Assembly (NCBI RefSeq): GCF_003852545.1
Contig: NZ_QAJR01000041.1
Location: forward strand, 454-64,453
DNA length: 64,000 nt
Source: Acidovorax sp. FJL06
GTDB lineage: Bacteria > Pseudomonadota > Gammaproteobacteria > Burkholderiales > Burkholderiaceae_C
Direction of reading: 5' to 3'
Shown here: positions 8,777 through 18,616 of the stretch, piece by piece
Numbering within the stretch: position 1 is the first letter of the stretch
Layout: every line of letters starts with the position of its first letter
The notes under the pieces: model-generated
The model's database searches: none
The model's input: only the letters and a program-made list of their open reading frames with translations
Told to the model about the DNA's origin: nothing
Position numbers and translations under genes: made by a program

Positions 8777-9187
8777 TTATCGCGCGGCGTGCAACGCGCC
8801 GCGCTGGCCGGGGTCCTTGGCAGCCTTCTTGGGGGTTTTGAAGGCTGTGCGCAGTCCGTGCCAGATCTTCTGCCGCAGCCCGGGCGCGGGTGCGGCTTCC
8901 ACGAGCTGGACTTCGGCGGGGCCGCGCCGGGGGTTGTGCAGCTGGATCCAGGCGGCCTGCGCCTGCCCGTTCCATGGCAGGTGTTCCCCCGCCTTCAGCA
9001 GGGTGTGCGGCGGTGCCTGCAATGTCTGCCCGCAGGCGCAAGGCGAAAAACGGATGACCACTTCTCCCTGGGTGGTGTGCAATGTGCTGCCGGGTGCCAG
9101 GCAAAGCCAGAGGCCCTGGCCGGGGGGCAGACCCAGGGTACGGGGCGGCGGGGGCGCGGTGGTGACGGTGGTGCTGTGCTGGGGCAT
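8777..9187 (-). CDS. DUF2917 domain protein
   Basis: 136 residues. The core (about residues 15-100) matches DUF2917: LPPGQGLWLCLAPGSTL, then a beta-rich segment with VVIRFSPC, LLKAGEHLPW and AAWIQLHNP. The fold is probably a small cupin-like barrel. The last 30 residues are basic and Lys/Arg-rich. There is no signal peptide. The start at 9187 is taken because it begins just before the conserved domain; the open frame runs on to 9424 across the intergenic region. It is divergent from the MocR regulator, a neighbour relation I have seen repeatedly for this domain in Burkholderiales. Function unknown. Confidence 0.75.
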   Translation of the reverse strand: MPQHSTTVTTAPPPPRTLGLPPGQGLWLCLAPGSTLHTTQGEVVIRFSPCACGQTLQAPPHTLLKAGEHLPWNGQAQAAWIQLHNPRRGPAEVQLVEAAPAPGLRQKIWHGLRTAFKTPKKAAKDPGQRGALHAAR

Positions 9188-9422
9188 GGTGCGGGGGCTC
9201 CGGATGAGCAAAGGGCTGCAGGGAAGGTCTGAGCGTAGAAAAAGCAGCGTCCGTTCAACAGGTACACGCTCCGGCGCAGAGGGGTAGAACAGCGTTGATT
9301 TTTGGGATGCTGTTATGGTCCAGTTCGTCCCCTCCTGTATCTGTACCCGCCAGCGGCGTTCGGGCACGATGCGTTGATCTGTTGCCGAGTCCGCGCCACG
9401 GCGGCACACCGAGCCAAGAGCC

Positions 9423-10928
9423 ATGTCACATTCCTCCGAGCCCCGGGAAGTCCCGATCTACCGCCAACTGGCGGCCTTGTATGAACAGGCGATTGCCGCA
9501 GGCAGCCTCGCGCCCGGCATGCGCATGCCCTCGGTGCGCGAGCTGTGCCAGCGGCACCAGGTGAGCCTGACGACGGCGCTGCAGGTGCTGCGCCAGCTCG
9601 AATCGCAGGGCTGCGTGGAGGCGCGTGCGCGGGTGGGCTACTTCGTGCGGGAGCCGGGTGGCGTGGTGCTGCCCGGGGCGCGCGAGCCCGAGTTGCATGA
9701 GCCGCTGGCCCATGACCCGCAGGTGTTTGCGGGCATCAACGAGCGCATTTCCGGCTTCCTGGAGAAGGCCCGCCGTGCCGGCCCCTTGCCGCTGGACCTG
9801 GGCAGCGTCATGCCCGCGCCCAGCCTGTTCGATGCGGCCGCGCTCAACCGGCTGGCCCACGGCCTGCTGCGGGAGCAGCCGGACATCCTGGTGTACGGCC
9901 CTTCGGCGCCGACCACCCATCCGGAGTTCCAGCAGGCCATGGCGCGCCATGCGCTCACCTTTGGCGTGTGCGTGGCGCCTGCCGACATTGGCGCGACGCA
10001 CGGCAACTCCGAGGCCGTGAACCTGGCCCTGGATGCGGTGGCCGAACCGGGCGACGTGATTGCCGTCGAATCCCCCACTTTTTTTGGCATCCTGCAGGCG
10101 ATCGAGGTGCGCGGCCTGCGTGCGCTGGAGATCCCCAGCAGCCCGCACACCGGCATGTCGCTGGAGGCCCTGGAACTGGCGGCGCGCAACGAGCCCCGAC
10201 TCAAGGGCGTGGTGGTGGTGCCCCACCTGCAGATGCCCTTGGGCAGCGTGATGCCCGACACCCACAAGGAGCGCCTGGTAGCGCTGTGCGTGGAGCATGG
10301 CCTGGCCCTCATCGAGGACGATATCTACCGTGAGTTTGTCGAATCCCCGCGGGTGCTGCGCCCCGCCAAGGCCTGGGACCGCCCGGGCGATGCGGGCCAG
10401 GTTATTTATTGCGCGTCGCTCAGCAAGAGCTTTGCGCCCGGCCTGCGCCAGGGCTGGATGAGCGCGGGCCGTTGGCAGGCACGGGTGCAGATGATCAAGT
10501 TCGCCCGCACGCGCAACATGCAGACCTGGTCGCAGCTGCTGGCGGCCCGCAGCGTGGACTCGCCGGCCTATGAGCGCCACCTGCGCCGCATGCGGGCGCA
10601 GCTGCGCATCCAGCGCGAACAGGCGGCACGGGCCGTGGCCCGCTATTTTCCGGCGGGCACGCGCCTGAGCCTGCCGCCGGGCGGGCTGAGCCTGTGGCTG
10701 GAGCTGCCCACCGGTATGTCGTCCACGCGCCTGTACGACGAGGCGCTGCACAAGGGCATCCGCGTGGCACCGGGCCCCATGTTCTCCAACACCGGGCGGT
10801 ATGAGCACTTTCTGCGCCTGAGCTGCGGCATGCCGTTCACGGCCGAGGTGGAAGCGGGCTATCGCACGCTCGGGGCTTTGCTGGCGGCGCAACGGGCCGA
10901 GGCGCCCATGTCCCGCAAAGCCGCATGA
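9423..10928 (+). CDS. MocR-type GntR/aminotransferase transcriptional regulator
   Basis: 501 residues. An N-terminal GntR winged helix (about 1-75: PIYRQLAALYEQAI, MRMPSVRELCQRHQVS, TTALQVLRQLES) is fused to a fold-type I aminotransferase domain. Aminotransferase signatures are GNSEAVNLALD, IEDDIYREF, and the PLP Schiff-base lysine in YCASLSKSFAPGLR. Such proteins use PLP as effector cofactor rather than for catalysis. It is divergent from the DUF2917 gene, which is the most likely target. It ends in a bidirectional terminator shared with rpmG. A true aminotransferase would lack the HTH, so the regulator call is firm. Confidence 0.92.
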   Translation: MSHSSEPREVPIYRQLAALYEQAIAAGSLAPGMRMPSVRELCQRHQVSLTTALQVLRQLESQGCVEARARVGYFVREPGGVVLPGAREPELHEPLAHDPQVFAGINERISGFLEKARRAGPLPLDLGSVMPAPSLFDAAALNRLAHGLLREQPDILVYGPSAPTTHPEFQQAMARHALTFGVCVAPADIGATHGNSEAVNLALDAVAEPGDVIAVESPTFFGILQAIEVRGLRALEIPSSPHTGMSLEALELAARNEPRLKGVVVVPHLQMPLGSVMPDTHKERLVALCVEHGLALIEDDIYREFVESPRVLRPAKAWDRPGDAGQVIYCASLSKSFAPGLRQGWMSAGRWQARVQMIKFARTRNMQTWSQLLAARSVDSPAYERHLRRMRAQLRIQREQAARAVARYFPAGTRLSLPPGGLSLWLELPTGMSSTRLYDEALHKGIRVAPGPMFSNTGRYEHFLRLSCGMPFTAEVEAGYRTLGALLAAQRAEAPMSRKAA

Positions 10929-10968
10929 GCACGGCGAGCCCCGCCGGCAATCGCAACCGGGCAGGCAT

Positions 10969-10999
10969 AAAAAAACCGCCCTTGCAGGGCGGTTTTTTT
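10969..10999. terminator. Bidirectional terminator between MocR gene and rpmG
   Basis: A-run, then CCGCCC (10976-10981), a 5-base loop, GGGCGG (10987-10992) and a T-run. The symmetrical A- and T-runs serve transcripts from both sides. Confidence 0.92.
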
Positions 11000-11016
11000 G
11001 AGGGCCATGGGCTGAA

Positions 11017-11187
11017 TTACTTCAGCTTCATTTCCTTGTACTCGACGTGCTTGCGAGCCTTGGGATCAAATTTCATGATCAGCATCTTCTCGGGCATCGT
11101 CTTCTTGTTCTTGGTCGTGGTGTAGAAGTGGCCGGTACCTGCAGTGGATTCCAGCTTGATCTTGTCGCGTCCGCCTTTGCTTGCCAT
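11017..11187 (-). CDS. rpmG: 50S ribosomal protein L33
   Basis: 56 residues, beginning [19 protein letters not shown], with [14 protein letters not shown] in the middle and ending [11 protein letters not shown]. This is full-length L33, a small protein near the E site of the large subunit. It lacks the paired zinc cysteines found in the C+ form, so it is a zinc-independent paralogue type. It follows rpmB by 11 bp in the usual rpmB-rpmG pair and ends at the bidirectional terminator. Confidence 0.96.
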   Translation of the reverse strand: MASKGGRDKIKLESTAGTGHFYTTTKNKKTMPEKMLIMKFDPKARKHVEYKEMKLK

Positions 11188-11198
11188 GGTGCTACTCC

Positions 11199-11432
11199 TT
11201 AAGCCTGGCCACGGGCACGCAGGTCTGCGAGCACCGAGTCGATACCGTTCTTGTCGATCAAACGCAGGGCAGCGCTCGAAACGCGCAGGCGCACCCAGCG
11301 GTTTTCGCTCTCGACCCAGAAACGGCGGTATTGCAGGTTCGGCAGGAACCGGCGCTTGGTTTTGTTGTTGGCGTGGGAAACATTGTTCCCCGTCATGGGC
11401 TTCTTGCCCGTTACGTCGCAGACGCGTGCCAT
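11199..11432 (-). CDS. rpmB: 50S ribosomal protein L28
   Basis: 77 residues starting [20 protein letters not shown], the standard N-terminus of bacterial L28, followed by [13 protein letters not shown] and ending in a basic tail. The start is unambiguous although the frame stays open further upstream. First gene of the rpmB-rpmG unit; a TATAAT box lies about 160 bp upstream on the same strand. Confidence 0.97.
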   Translation of the reverse strand: MARVCDVTGKKPMTGNNVSHANNKTKRRFLPNLQYRRFWVESENRWVRLRVSSAALRLIDKNGIDSVLADLRARGQA

Positions 11433-11590
11433 GAGGACACTCCGATACTGATTAACGGCCGTTTGCTGAACCCCGGAACAGACTTGCCCGGGAGGGCTTG
11501 CGGCCTCACCTCGCCAGAAAGGGTGGCGGTAACCCGATTTGCCTGCTCCGGCAGACCGCAAAACACGGGCCGAAATCAGCAAAGCCGCAG

Positions 11591-11596
11591 ATTATA
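11591..11596 (-). promoter_or_regulatory. -10 box of rpmB-rpmG promoter
   Basis: Perfect TATAAT on the minus strand with a GACAA-like -35 region about 17 bp upstream. It gives a leader of roughly 150 nt before rpmB. The -35 assignment is weak. Confidence 0.6.
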
Positions 11597-11695
11597 GCCT
11601 GATGCCCGATTTTTGTCGCCGGGCCGCCCCAGGACGCACAAGCCCCCATAGGGGTGCGGCCCGTGCGGCGGCGAAGCGTGGGGGTCTTTGCCGGG

Positions 11696-13513
<1,818 letters not shown>

Positions 13514-13539
13514 CGGTACCGCCTTGCGGCGGTCTGATT

Positions 13540-13809
13540 AGGGCGTGTCACCATTCAATTCCCCCACGCGCTGGCCGCGCAATGCGGATGGATGCGCGAA
13601 GGGGGACGCAGCCAATAGCCGGGCTATTGGCAAGCCGCCCGACAAAGCAGACGCCGCATTGCGCAGCCAGCCCGAAGGGAAAGCCATCCAGGCCGTGCAT
13701 TGCGTCGTTGCCCTTCGCTTGTGTCGCCAAGCTACACGGCACTCAGGGCGCCTAGCACTGCGCGGCCTGGATGGCGTTCGCGTGGGGGCATTGAATGGCG
13801 ACACGCCCT
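13540..13809. mobile_element. MITE-like 270-bp element with 31-bp terminal inverted repeats
   Basis: Left arm 13540-13570 begins AGGGCGTGTCACCATTCAAT; right arm 13779-13809 is its reverse complement at 29 of 31 positions. The interior is built from further dyads: a perfect 10-bp hairpin with 1-base loop (13611-13631, GCCAATAGCC arms), a CCGCATTGCGC motif inverted against 13575-13587, and GCCATCCAGGCCG (from about 13682) inverted against GCGGCCTGGATGGC (13763-13776). Short open frames cross it on both strands but show no transposase. No clear target-site duplication is visible. It fills the Crp/Fnr-ftsK intergenic region. Confidence 0.72.
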
Positions 13810-13855
13810 GGCCCACATCCCCGGGATGCTTGGGGTAAGCTCGCCCGGCACGCTT

Positions 13856-16192
13856 ATGACCTATTCCCTCAATACCTTGAACGCATCGGCTGCGGCCAAG
13901 TCGCCGCCCCGCACGGGCGCAGCCCGTTTTGGCCATGAGATTGGCCTGCTGGTGGGCCTGCTGGCCCTGGTTTTCTGGCTGCTGGCGCTGGTCAGCTATT
14001 CGGCCCAGGACGCGGCCTGGTCCACGTCGGGGGCGCGGGATGCGCGCGCCGTGGCGAACTGGGCCGGGCGTTTTGGCGCTTGGCTGGCCGATGGCAGCTA
14101 TTTTGCGATGGGCTTTTCGGTGTGGTGGTGTGTGGCGGCGGGCGTGCGGGCCTGGCTGTCGTCGTTGGCGCGCTGGATGCGTGGGGGCGAGGCCGTGGCC
14201 GGGGCCGCCGGTCCGCTGGTGCGCCGGGCCACGTTCTGGCTGGGCCTGGTGCTGCTGATGGGCGCCAGCACCGCGCTGGAATGGTCGCGGCTGTACCGCT
14301 TTGAATCCTTCCTGCCGGGCCATGCCGGTGGCGTGCTGGGCTATCTCACGGGGCCTGCCGGTGTGAAGTGGCTGGGCTTCACGGGCTCGGGGCTGCTGGC
14401 CATTGTGCTGGCCGTGCTGGGCGCCGCGCTGGTGTTCCGCTTTTCGTGGGGCCATGTGGCGGAGTTTCTGGGCGGCCGCATCGATGCCCTGGTGCAGTCG
14501 CGCCTGGCAAAGCGCGAAGTGGCCAAGGATGTGGCCGTGGGCCGCAAGGCCGCGCGCGAGCGCGAAGTCGTGGTGCTGGAGGAGCGCACCGAGATCGAGG
14601 AGCACCATCCCCAGCCCGTGCAGATCATCGAGCCCGTGCTGGTGGAGGTGCCGCAAAGCACCCGCGTGGTGAAAGAGCGCCAGAAGCCCTTGTTCACCGA
14701 AATGCCCGACAGCAAGCTGCCGCTGGTAGACCTGCTCGACGGCCCGCTGCAGCGCCAGGAAACCGTGGCCCCCGAGACGCTGGAGATGACCAGCCGGCTC
14801 ATCGAGAAAAAACTCAAGGACTTCGGCGTGGAAGTGCGCGTGGTCGCGGCCATGCCCGGCCCGGTGATCACGCGCTACGAGATCGAGCCCGCCACGGGCG
14901 TGAAGGGCTCGCAGATCGTGGGCCTGGCCAAGGACCTGGCGCGCTCGCTCAGCCTGGTGTCCATCCGTGTGGTGGAAACCATCCCCGGCAAGAACTACAT
15001 GGCGCTGGAGCTGCCCAACGCCAAGCGCCAGTCCATCCGCCTGTCCGAGATTTTGGGATCGCAGGTTTACCACGAGGCCAAGAGCATGCTCACCATGGGC
15101 CTGGGCAAGGACATCGTGGGCAACCCGGTGGTGGCTGACCTGGCCAAGATGCCCCACGTGCTGGTGGCCGGCACCACGGGCTCGGGCAAGTCGGTGGGGA
15201 TCAACGCCATGATCCTCTCGCTCTTGTACAAGGCCGAGGCGCGTGATGTGCGCCTGTTGATGATCGACCCCAAGATGCTGGAAATGTCGGTCTACGAAGG
15301 CATCCCGCACCTGCTGGCGCCGGTGGTGACCGACATGAAGCAGGCGGCCCACGGCCTGAACTGGTGCGTGGCCGAGATGGAGCGCCGCTACAAGCTGATG
15401 TCCAAGCTCGGGGTGCGCAACCTGGCAGGCTACAACGTCAAGATCGACGAGGCCAAGGCGCGCGAGGAGTTCATCTACAACCCTTTCAGCCTCACACCCG
15501 AGGAGCCCGAGCCGCTGCAGCGCCTGCCGCACATCGTGGTCATCATCGACGAGCTGGCCGATCTGATGATGGTGGTGGGCAAGAAGATCGAAGAGCTGAT
15601 CGCCCGCCTGGCGCAGAAGGCGCGCGCGGCCGGCATCCATTTGATTTTGGCCACGCAGCGCCCCAGCGTGGATGTGATCACCGGCCTGATCAAGGCCAAC
15701 ATCCCCACCCGCATCGCGTTCTCGGTGGGCTCCAAGATCGACAGCCGCACCATCCTCGACCAGATGGGCGCCGAGGCGCTCTTGGGCATGGGCGACATGC
15801 TCTACATGGCCAGCGGCACGGGCCTGCCGATCCGGGTGCACGGCGCCTTTGTATCGGACGAGGAAGTCCACCGTGTCGTCAGCTACCTCAAGGAACAAGG
15901 GGAGCCGGACTACATCGAAGGCGTGCTCGAGGGCGGAACTGTGGACGGCGACGGTGATCTGTCAGGGGACGGCGCTGGCGGCGAAGGGGGCGAGAAGGAC
16001 CCCATGTACGACCAGGCCGTGGAAGTGGTGCTCAAGGACCGCAAGGCCAGCATCTCGTACGTGCAGCGCAAGCTGCGCATTGGCTACAACCGCTCGGCGC
16101 GCCTGCTCGAAGACATGGAAAAGGCGGGATTGGTCAGCGGCCTCACGGCCAGCGGCCAGCGCGAAGTGCTGGTGCCGAACCGCAGCGAATGA
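13856..16192 (+). CDS. ftsK: DNA translocase FtsK
   Basis: 778 residues. FtsK couples cell division with chromosome dimer resolution by pumping DNA at the septum. About four N-terminal membrane helices (residues 25-200) are followed by a short linker with [17 protein letters not shown], then the alpha/beta motor domain: Walker [11 protein letters not shown] (about 437-446) and Walker [16 protein letters not shown]. The C-terminal gamma winged helix (about 715-778) contains [19 protein letters not shown] and [16 protein letters not shown] and should read KOPS sites. The linker is short compared with E. coli FtsK, as is usual in betaproteobacteria. I start at ATG 13856, just after the MITE-like element. 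Confidence 0.96.
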   Translation: MTYSLNTLNASAAAKSPPRTGAARFGHEIGLLVGLLALVFWLLALVSYSAQDAAWSTSGARDARAVANWAGRFGAWLADGSYFAMGFSVWWCVAAGVRAWLSSLARWMRGGEAVAGAAGPLVRRATFWLGLVLLMGASTALEWSRLYRFESFLPGHAGGVLGYLTGPAGVKWLGFTGSGLLAIVLAVLGAALVFRFSWGHVAEFLGGRIDALVQSRLAKREVAKDVAVGRKAAREREVVVLEERTEIEEHHPQPVQIIEPVLVEVPQSTRVVKERQKPLFTEMPDSKLPLVDLLDGPLQRQETVAPETLEMTSRLIEKKLKDFGVEVRVVAAMPGPVITRYEIEPATGVKGSQIVGLAKDLARSLSLVSIRVVETIPGKNYMALELPNAKRQSIRLSEILGSQVYHEAKSMLTMGLGKDIVGNPVVADLAKMPHVLVAGTTGSGKSVGINAMILSLLYKAEARDVRLLMIDPKMLEMSVYEGIPHLLAPVVTDMKQAAHGLNWCVAEMERRYKLMSKLGVRNLAGYNVKIDEAKAREEFIYNPFSLTPEEPEPLQRLPHIVVIIDELADLMMVVGKKIEELIARLAQKARAAGIHLILATQRPSVDVITGLIKANIPTRIAFSVGSKIDSRTILDQMGAEALLGMGDMLYMASGTGLPIRVHGAFVSDEEVHRVVSYLKEQGEPDYIEGVLEGGTVDGDGDLSGDGAGGEGGEKDPMYDQAVEVVLKDRKASISYVQRKLRIGYNRSARLLEDMEKAGLVSGLTASGQREVLVPNRSE

Positions 16193-16235
16193 CGGGCCAG
16201 GCCGCCGGGCCGGCCCGCCCCCCCAGGAGTTTCTG

Positions 16236-16868
16236 TTGAAAAAGATCGCTACTGCAATTTTGATAGCTGCTGCGGCAAGCGCAGCAAGCGCTGACGGCCT
16301 GAAAAGCCTGGAAGCTTTCATGAAGGGCACCCAGGCGGGCAAGGCGGATTTCACGCAGACCGTGACATCGCCCCCCAAGGAGGGCCAGGCTGCGCGCACC
16401 AAGACATCCAGCGGCAGCTTCGAGTTCCAGCGCCCCAATCGCTTCAAGTTTGTCTACAAGAAGCCGTTCGAGCAGACCATCGTGGCCGACGGCCAGACGC
16501 TGTGGCTTTACGACGTGGACCTGAACCAGGTCACGCAGCGCTCGCAGGTGCAGGCGCTGGGCAGCACGCCCGCCGCGCTGCTGGCGTCGGCGCCCGACCT
16601 GTCAGCGCTCAAGGCCGAATTCACGCTGGAGGCCGCCCCCGATGCGGACGGGTTGCAGTGGGTGCTGGCCAGCCCCAGGACCAAGGACGGCCAGCTCAAG
16701 AGCGTGCGCGTGGGGTTTGCCGGCGAGCAGCTGGCGGCGCTCGACATCCTGGATAGCTTTGGCCAGCGCTCCCTGATCCGCTTTACCGGCATGCAGGCCA
16801 ATGCGGCGCTGCCTGCCAGCAGCTTCCAGTTCAAGCCGCCTGCCGGGGCGGATGTGGTGAAGCAATAG
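16236..16868 (+). CDS. lolA: Outer-membrane lipoprotein carrier protein LolA
   Basis: 210 residues. LolA is the periplasmic chaperone that carries lipoproteins from LolCDE to LolB. A TTG start at 16236 sits 6 bp after AGGAG. The signal peptide KKIATAILIAAAASAASA is followed by the mature domain: FMKGTQAGKADFTQTV, then FQRPNRFKFVYKKP and VADGQTLWLYD, which are the LolA core strands. It follows ftsK by 43 bp and precedes rarA, the conserved ftsK-lolA-rarA order. Oddly, the DNA that encodes the signal peptide (16245-16305) matches the dispersed palindromic repeat of this genome. Confidence 0.94.
   Translation: MKKIATAILIAAAASAASADGLKSLEAFMKGTQAGKADFTQTVTSPPKEGQAARTKTSSGSFEFQRPNRFKFVYKKPFEQTIVADGQTLWLYDVDLNQVTQRSQVQALGSTPAALLASAPDLSALKAEFTLEAAPDADGLQWVLASPRTKDGQLKSVRVGFAGEQLAALDILDSFGQRSLIRFTGMQANAALPASSFQFKPPAGADVVKQ
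16245..16305 (+). repeat. Dispersed palindromic repeat, copy 2 (inside lolA signal-peptide coding region)
   Basis: Blocks ATCGCTACTG, TTTTGATAGCTGCT, GCAAGC...GCAAGCGCTGA and CGGCC match the repeat in the same order and spacing as the intergenic copies. It encodes the hydrophobic stretch AILIAAAASAASA in frame. Confidence 0.62.
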
Positions 16869-16869
16869 A

Positions 16870-16927
16870 TTGCTCTATAAAAGATAGCTGCTAGCGCATG
16901 CCGGTAGGGCGATAAAGGCACTTTTGC
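16870..16927 (+). repeat. Dispersed palindromic repeat, copy 3 (intergenic lolA-rarA)
   Basis: Begins directly after the lolA stop with TTGCTCTATAAAA, then GATAGCTGCTAGCGC, a spacer, GGGCGATAAAGGCA and TTTTGC. The right dyad arm is degenerate. Confidence 0.68.
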
Positions 16928-16974
16928 TTTGAATCGCCCTTGAAAAGCGTGATGTAGACAGGACCCCTTCCACC

Positions 16975-18312
16975 ATGGCCACACGCAGTGCCTCCACCCC
17001 GCCTCCGGCACACCCGGCCACCCACCAGCCCCTGGCCGAACGCCTGCGGCCCCGCCTGCTTGCCGAGGTGATTGGCCAGCAGCATGTGCTGGGCCCGGGC
17101 ATGCCGCTCAGGCTCGCGTTTGAATCGGGCCGGCCGCACAGCTGCATCCTCTGGGGGCCGCCGGGCGTGGGCAAGACCACCATCGCGCGGCTCATGGCCG
17201 ATGCGTTCGACGCGCAGTTCATCAGCATCAGTGCCGTGCTGGGCGGGGTCAAGGACATCCGCGAAGCGGTGGAGCAGGCCCAGGCCGCGCGCGATGGGCT
17301 GATGCAGCAGCGCACCATCGTGTTTGTGGACGAGGTGCACCGCTTCAACAAGAGCCAGCAAGACGCCTTTTTGCCGCATGTCGAATCGGGTCTGTTCACC
17401 TTCATCGGCGCCACCACCGAGAACCCCTCGTTCGAGGTCAACTCCGCGCTGCTGTCGCGCGCTGCCGTGTATGTGCTGCAGCCGCTGTCCGAGCAAGATT
17501 TGAAGAAAATCGTGGCCCTGGCGCAGGCGGCGCAAGCGCTGCCAGCTATCGAAGATGTAGCAATCGACCGCCTGGTGGCCTATGCCGACGGCGATGCGCG
17601 CCGCCTGCTCAACACGCTGGAGACCCTGGCCATGGCGGCCACGCAGGAAAAGCTCACTGAGATCACCGACCTGTGGCTGCTGCGCGTGCTGGGCGAGCGC
17701 ATGCGCCGCTACGACAAGGGCGGCGAGCAGTTCTACGACACCATCAGCGCGCTGCACAAGTCGGTGCGCGGCTCCGACCCCGATGCCGCGCTGTATTGGT
17801 TGGTGCGCATGCTCGACGGCGGGGCCGATCCGCGCTACATGGCGCGCCGCCTGGTGCGCATGGCCAGCGAGGACATCGGCCTGGCCGACCCGCGCGCGCT
17901 GCGTCTGGCGCTCGATGCCACCGAGGTCTACGAGCGCCTGGGCAGCCCCGAAGGCGAGTTGGCGCTGGCCGAATGCGTGGTGTACCTGGCGGTGGCGCCC
18001 AAATCCAACGCGGTCTACAAGGCCTACAACGCGGCGCGGGCCTGGGTCAAGCAGGATGGGACCCGGCCTGTGCCCCTGCATTTGCGCAATGCGCCCACAG
18101 CGCTCATGAAGCAGCTCGACTACGGCAAGGGCTACCGCTACGCGCATGACGAAGAGGGCGGTTTTGCGGCCGGTGAGAACTACCTGCCCGAAGGCATGGC
18201 CGAGCCTGGCTTCTACCAGCCGGTGGAGCGCGGCCTGGAGATCAAGATTGCACAGAAGATGCGTGCGCTGCGCGATCGCAATGCCTCCGCAGGCCCCGGC
18301 GAAGAGGTCTGA
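16975..18312 (+). CDS. rarA: Replication-associated recombination protein RarA (MgsA)
   Basis: 445 residues, an AAA+ clamp-loader-like ATPase acting at stalled replication forks. The N-terminal motif RPRLLAEVIGQQHVLGPG is followed by Walker A GPPGVGKTT, Walker B FVDEVHRFNKSQQDAFLPHVE and sensor FIGATTENPSFEVNSALLSR. The C-terminal tetramerisation domain is marked by MLDGGADPRYMARRLVRMA and SEDIGLADPRAL. It follows lolA as in many proteobacteria; serS, often next, is absent here. Codons within 17502-17565 overlap an antisense copy of the dispersed repeat. Confidence 0.95.
   Translation: MATRSASTPPPAHPATHQPLAERLRPRLLAEVIGQQHVLGPGMPLRLAFESGRPHSCILWGPPGVGKTTIARLMADAFDAQFISISAVLGGVKDIREAVEQAQAARDGLMQQRTIVFVDEVHRFNKSQQDAFLPHVESGLFTFIGATTENPSFEVNSALLSRAAVYVLQPLSEQDLKKIVALAQAAQALPAIEDVAIDRLVAYADGDARRLLNTLETLAMAATQEKLTEITDLWLLRVLGERMRRYDKGGEQFYDTISALHKSVRGSDPDAALYWLVRMLDGGADPRYMARRLVRMASEDIGLADPRALRLALDATEVYERLGSPEGELALAECVVYLAVAPKSNAVYKAYNAARAWVKQDGTRPVPLHLRNAPTALMKQLDYGKGYRYAHDEEGGFAAGENYLPEGMAEPGFYQPVERGLEIKIAQKMRALRDRNASAGPGEEV
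17502..17565 (-). repeat. Dispersed palindromic repeat, copy 4 (inside rarA, antisense)
   Basis: Read on the minus strand: TTGCTACATC, CGATAGCTGGCAGCGCTTGCG, then GCGCCAGGGCCACGATTTTC. The block order and spacing match the other copies. It encodes KKIVALAQAAQALPAIEDVA in frame in rarA. It is the only copy in minus orientation. Confidence 0.55.
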
Positions 18313-18327
18313 ACAGGGGGGTGGAGG

Positions 18328-18356
18328 CTGCATTATGCTGATTTTGCATAATGCAG
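18328..18356. promoter_or_regulatory. Perfect 10-bp inverted repeat downstream of rarA
   Basis: Arms CTGCATTATG (18328-18337) and CATAATGCAG (18347-18356) with a 9-base spacer. It lies 16 bp after the rarA stop, with no T-run. It could be a non-canonical terminator or an operator for the downstream liv operon. The rest of 18357-18500 shows no gene. Confidence 0.5.
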
Positions 18357-18500
18357 GTAATAAGTTTGCACATCAATGATCCTGCGTGAATCATTTTTCC
18401 TTATGCGGTGCGTTGTGCGCTGATGGGGCGAAAACCCGAGGGAAAACCCCGCCCGGCATGGATAGGGGCCGTTGAGACTACTCGCTACAATCCCGTCCAC

Positions 18501-18534
18501 AAACCCGCACAGCTGCATTCCTGGCGGGTTTTTT
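18501..18534 (+). terminator. Intrinsic terminator upstream of livH
   Basis: Arms AAACCCGC (18501-18508) and GCGGGTTT (18524-18531) form a perfect 8-bp stem with a 15-base loop, followed by a T-run. It lies 83 bp before livH and about 10 bp after a TACAAT box (18485-18490). It may end the rarA transcript, end a short RNA, or attenuate liv. Confidence 0.7.
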
Positions 18535-18616
18535 GCTAGATGGCAGTCGGGCCCACAAGGCTGTACCGATTCCGGTGCCTAAGCGGTGGGTGCGTCACAA
18601 ACGAAGGACTTCTCTT

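Noticed and set aside
13545-13838. 97-codon plus frame and 64-codon minus frame inside the MITE-like element
   Set aside because: They reflect the palindromic DNA. I see no ribosome site and no recognisable domain; such frames are often annotated as hypothetical proteins wherever the repeat occurs.
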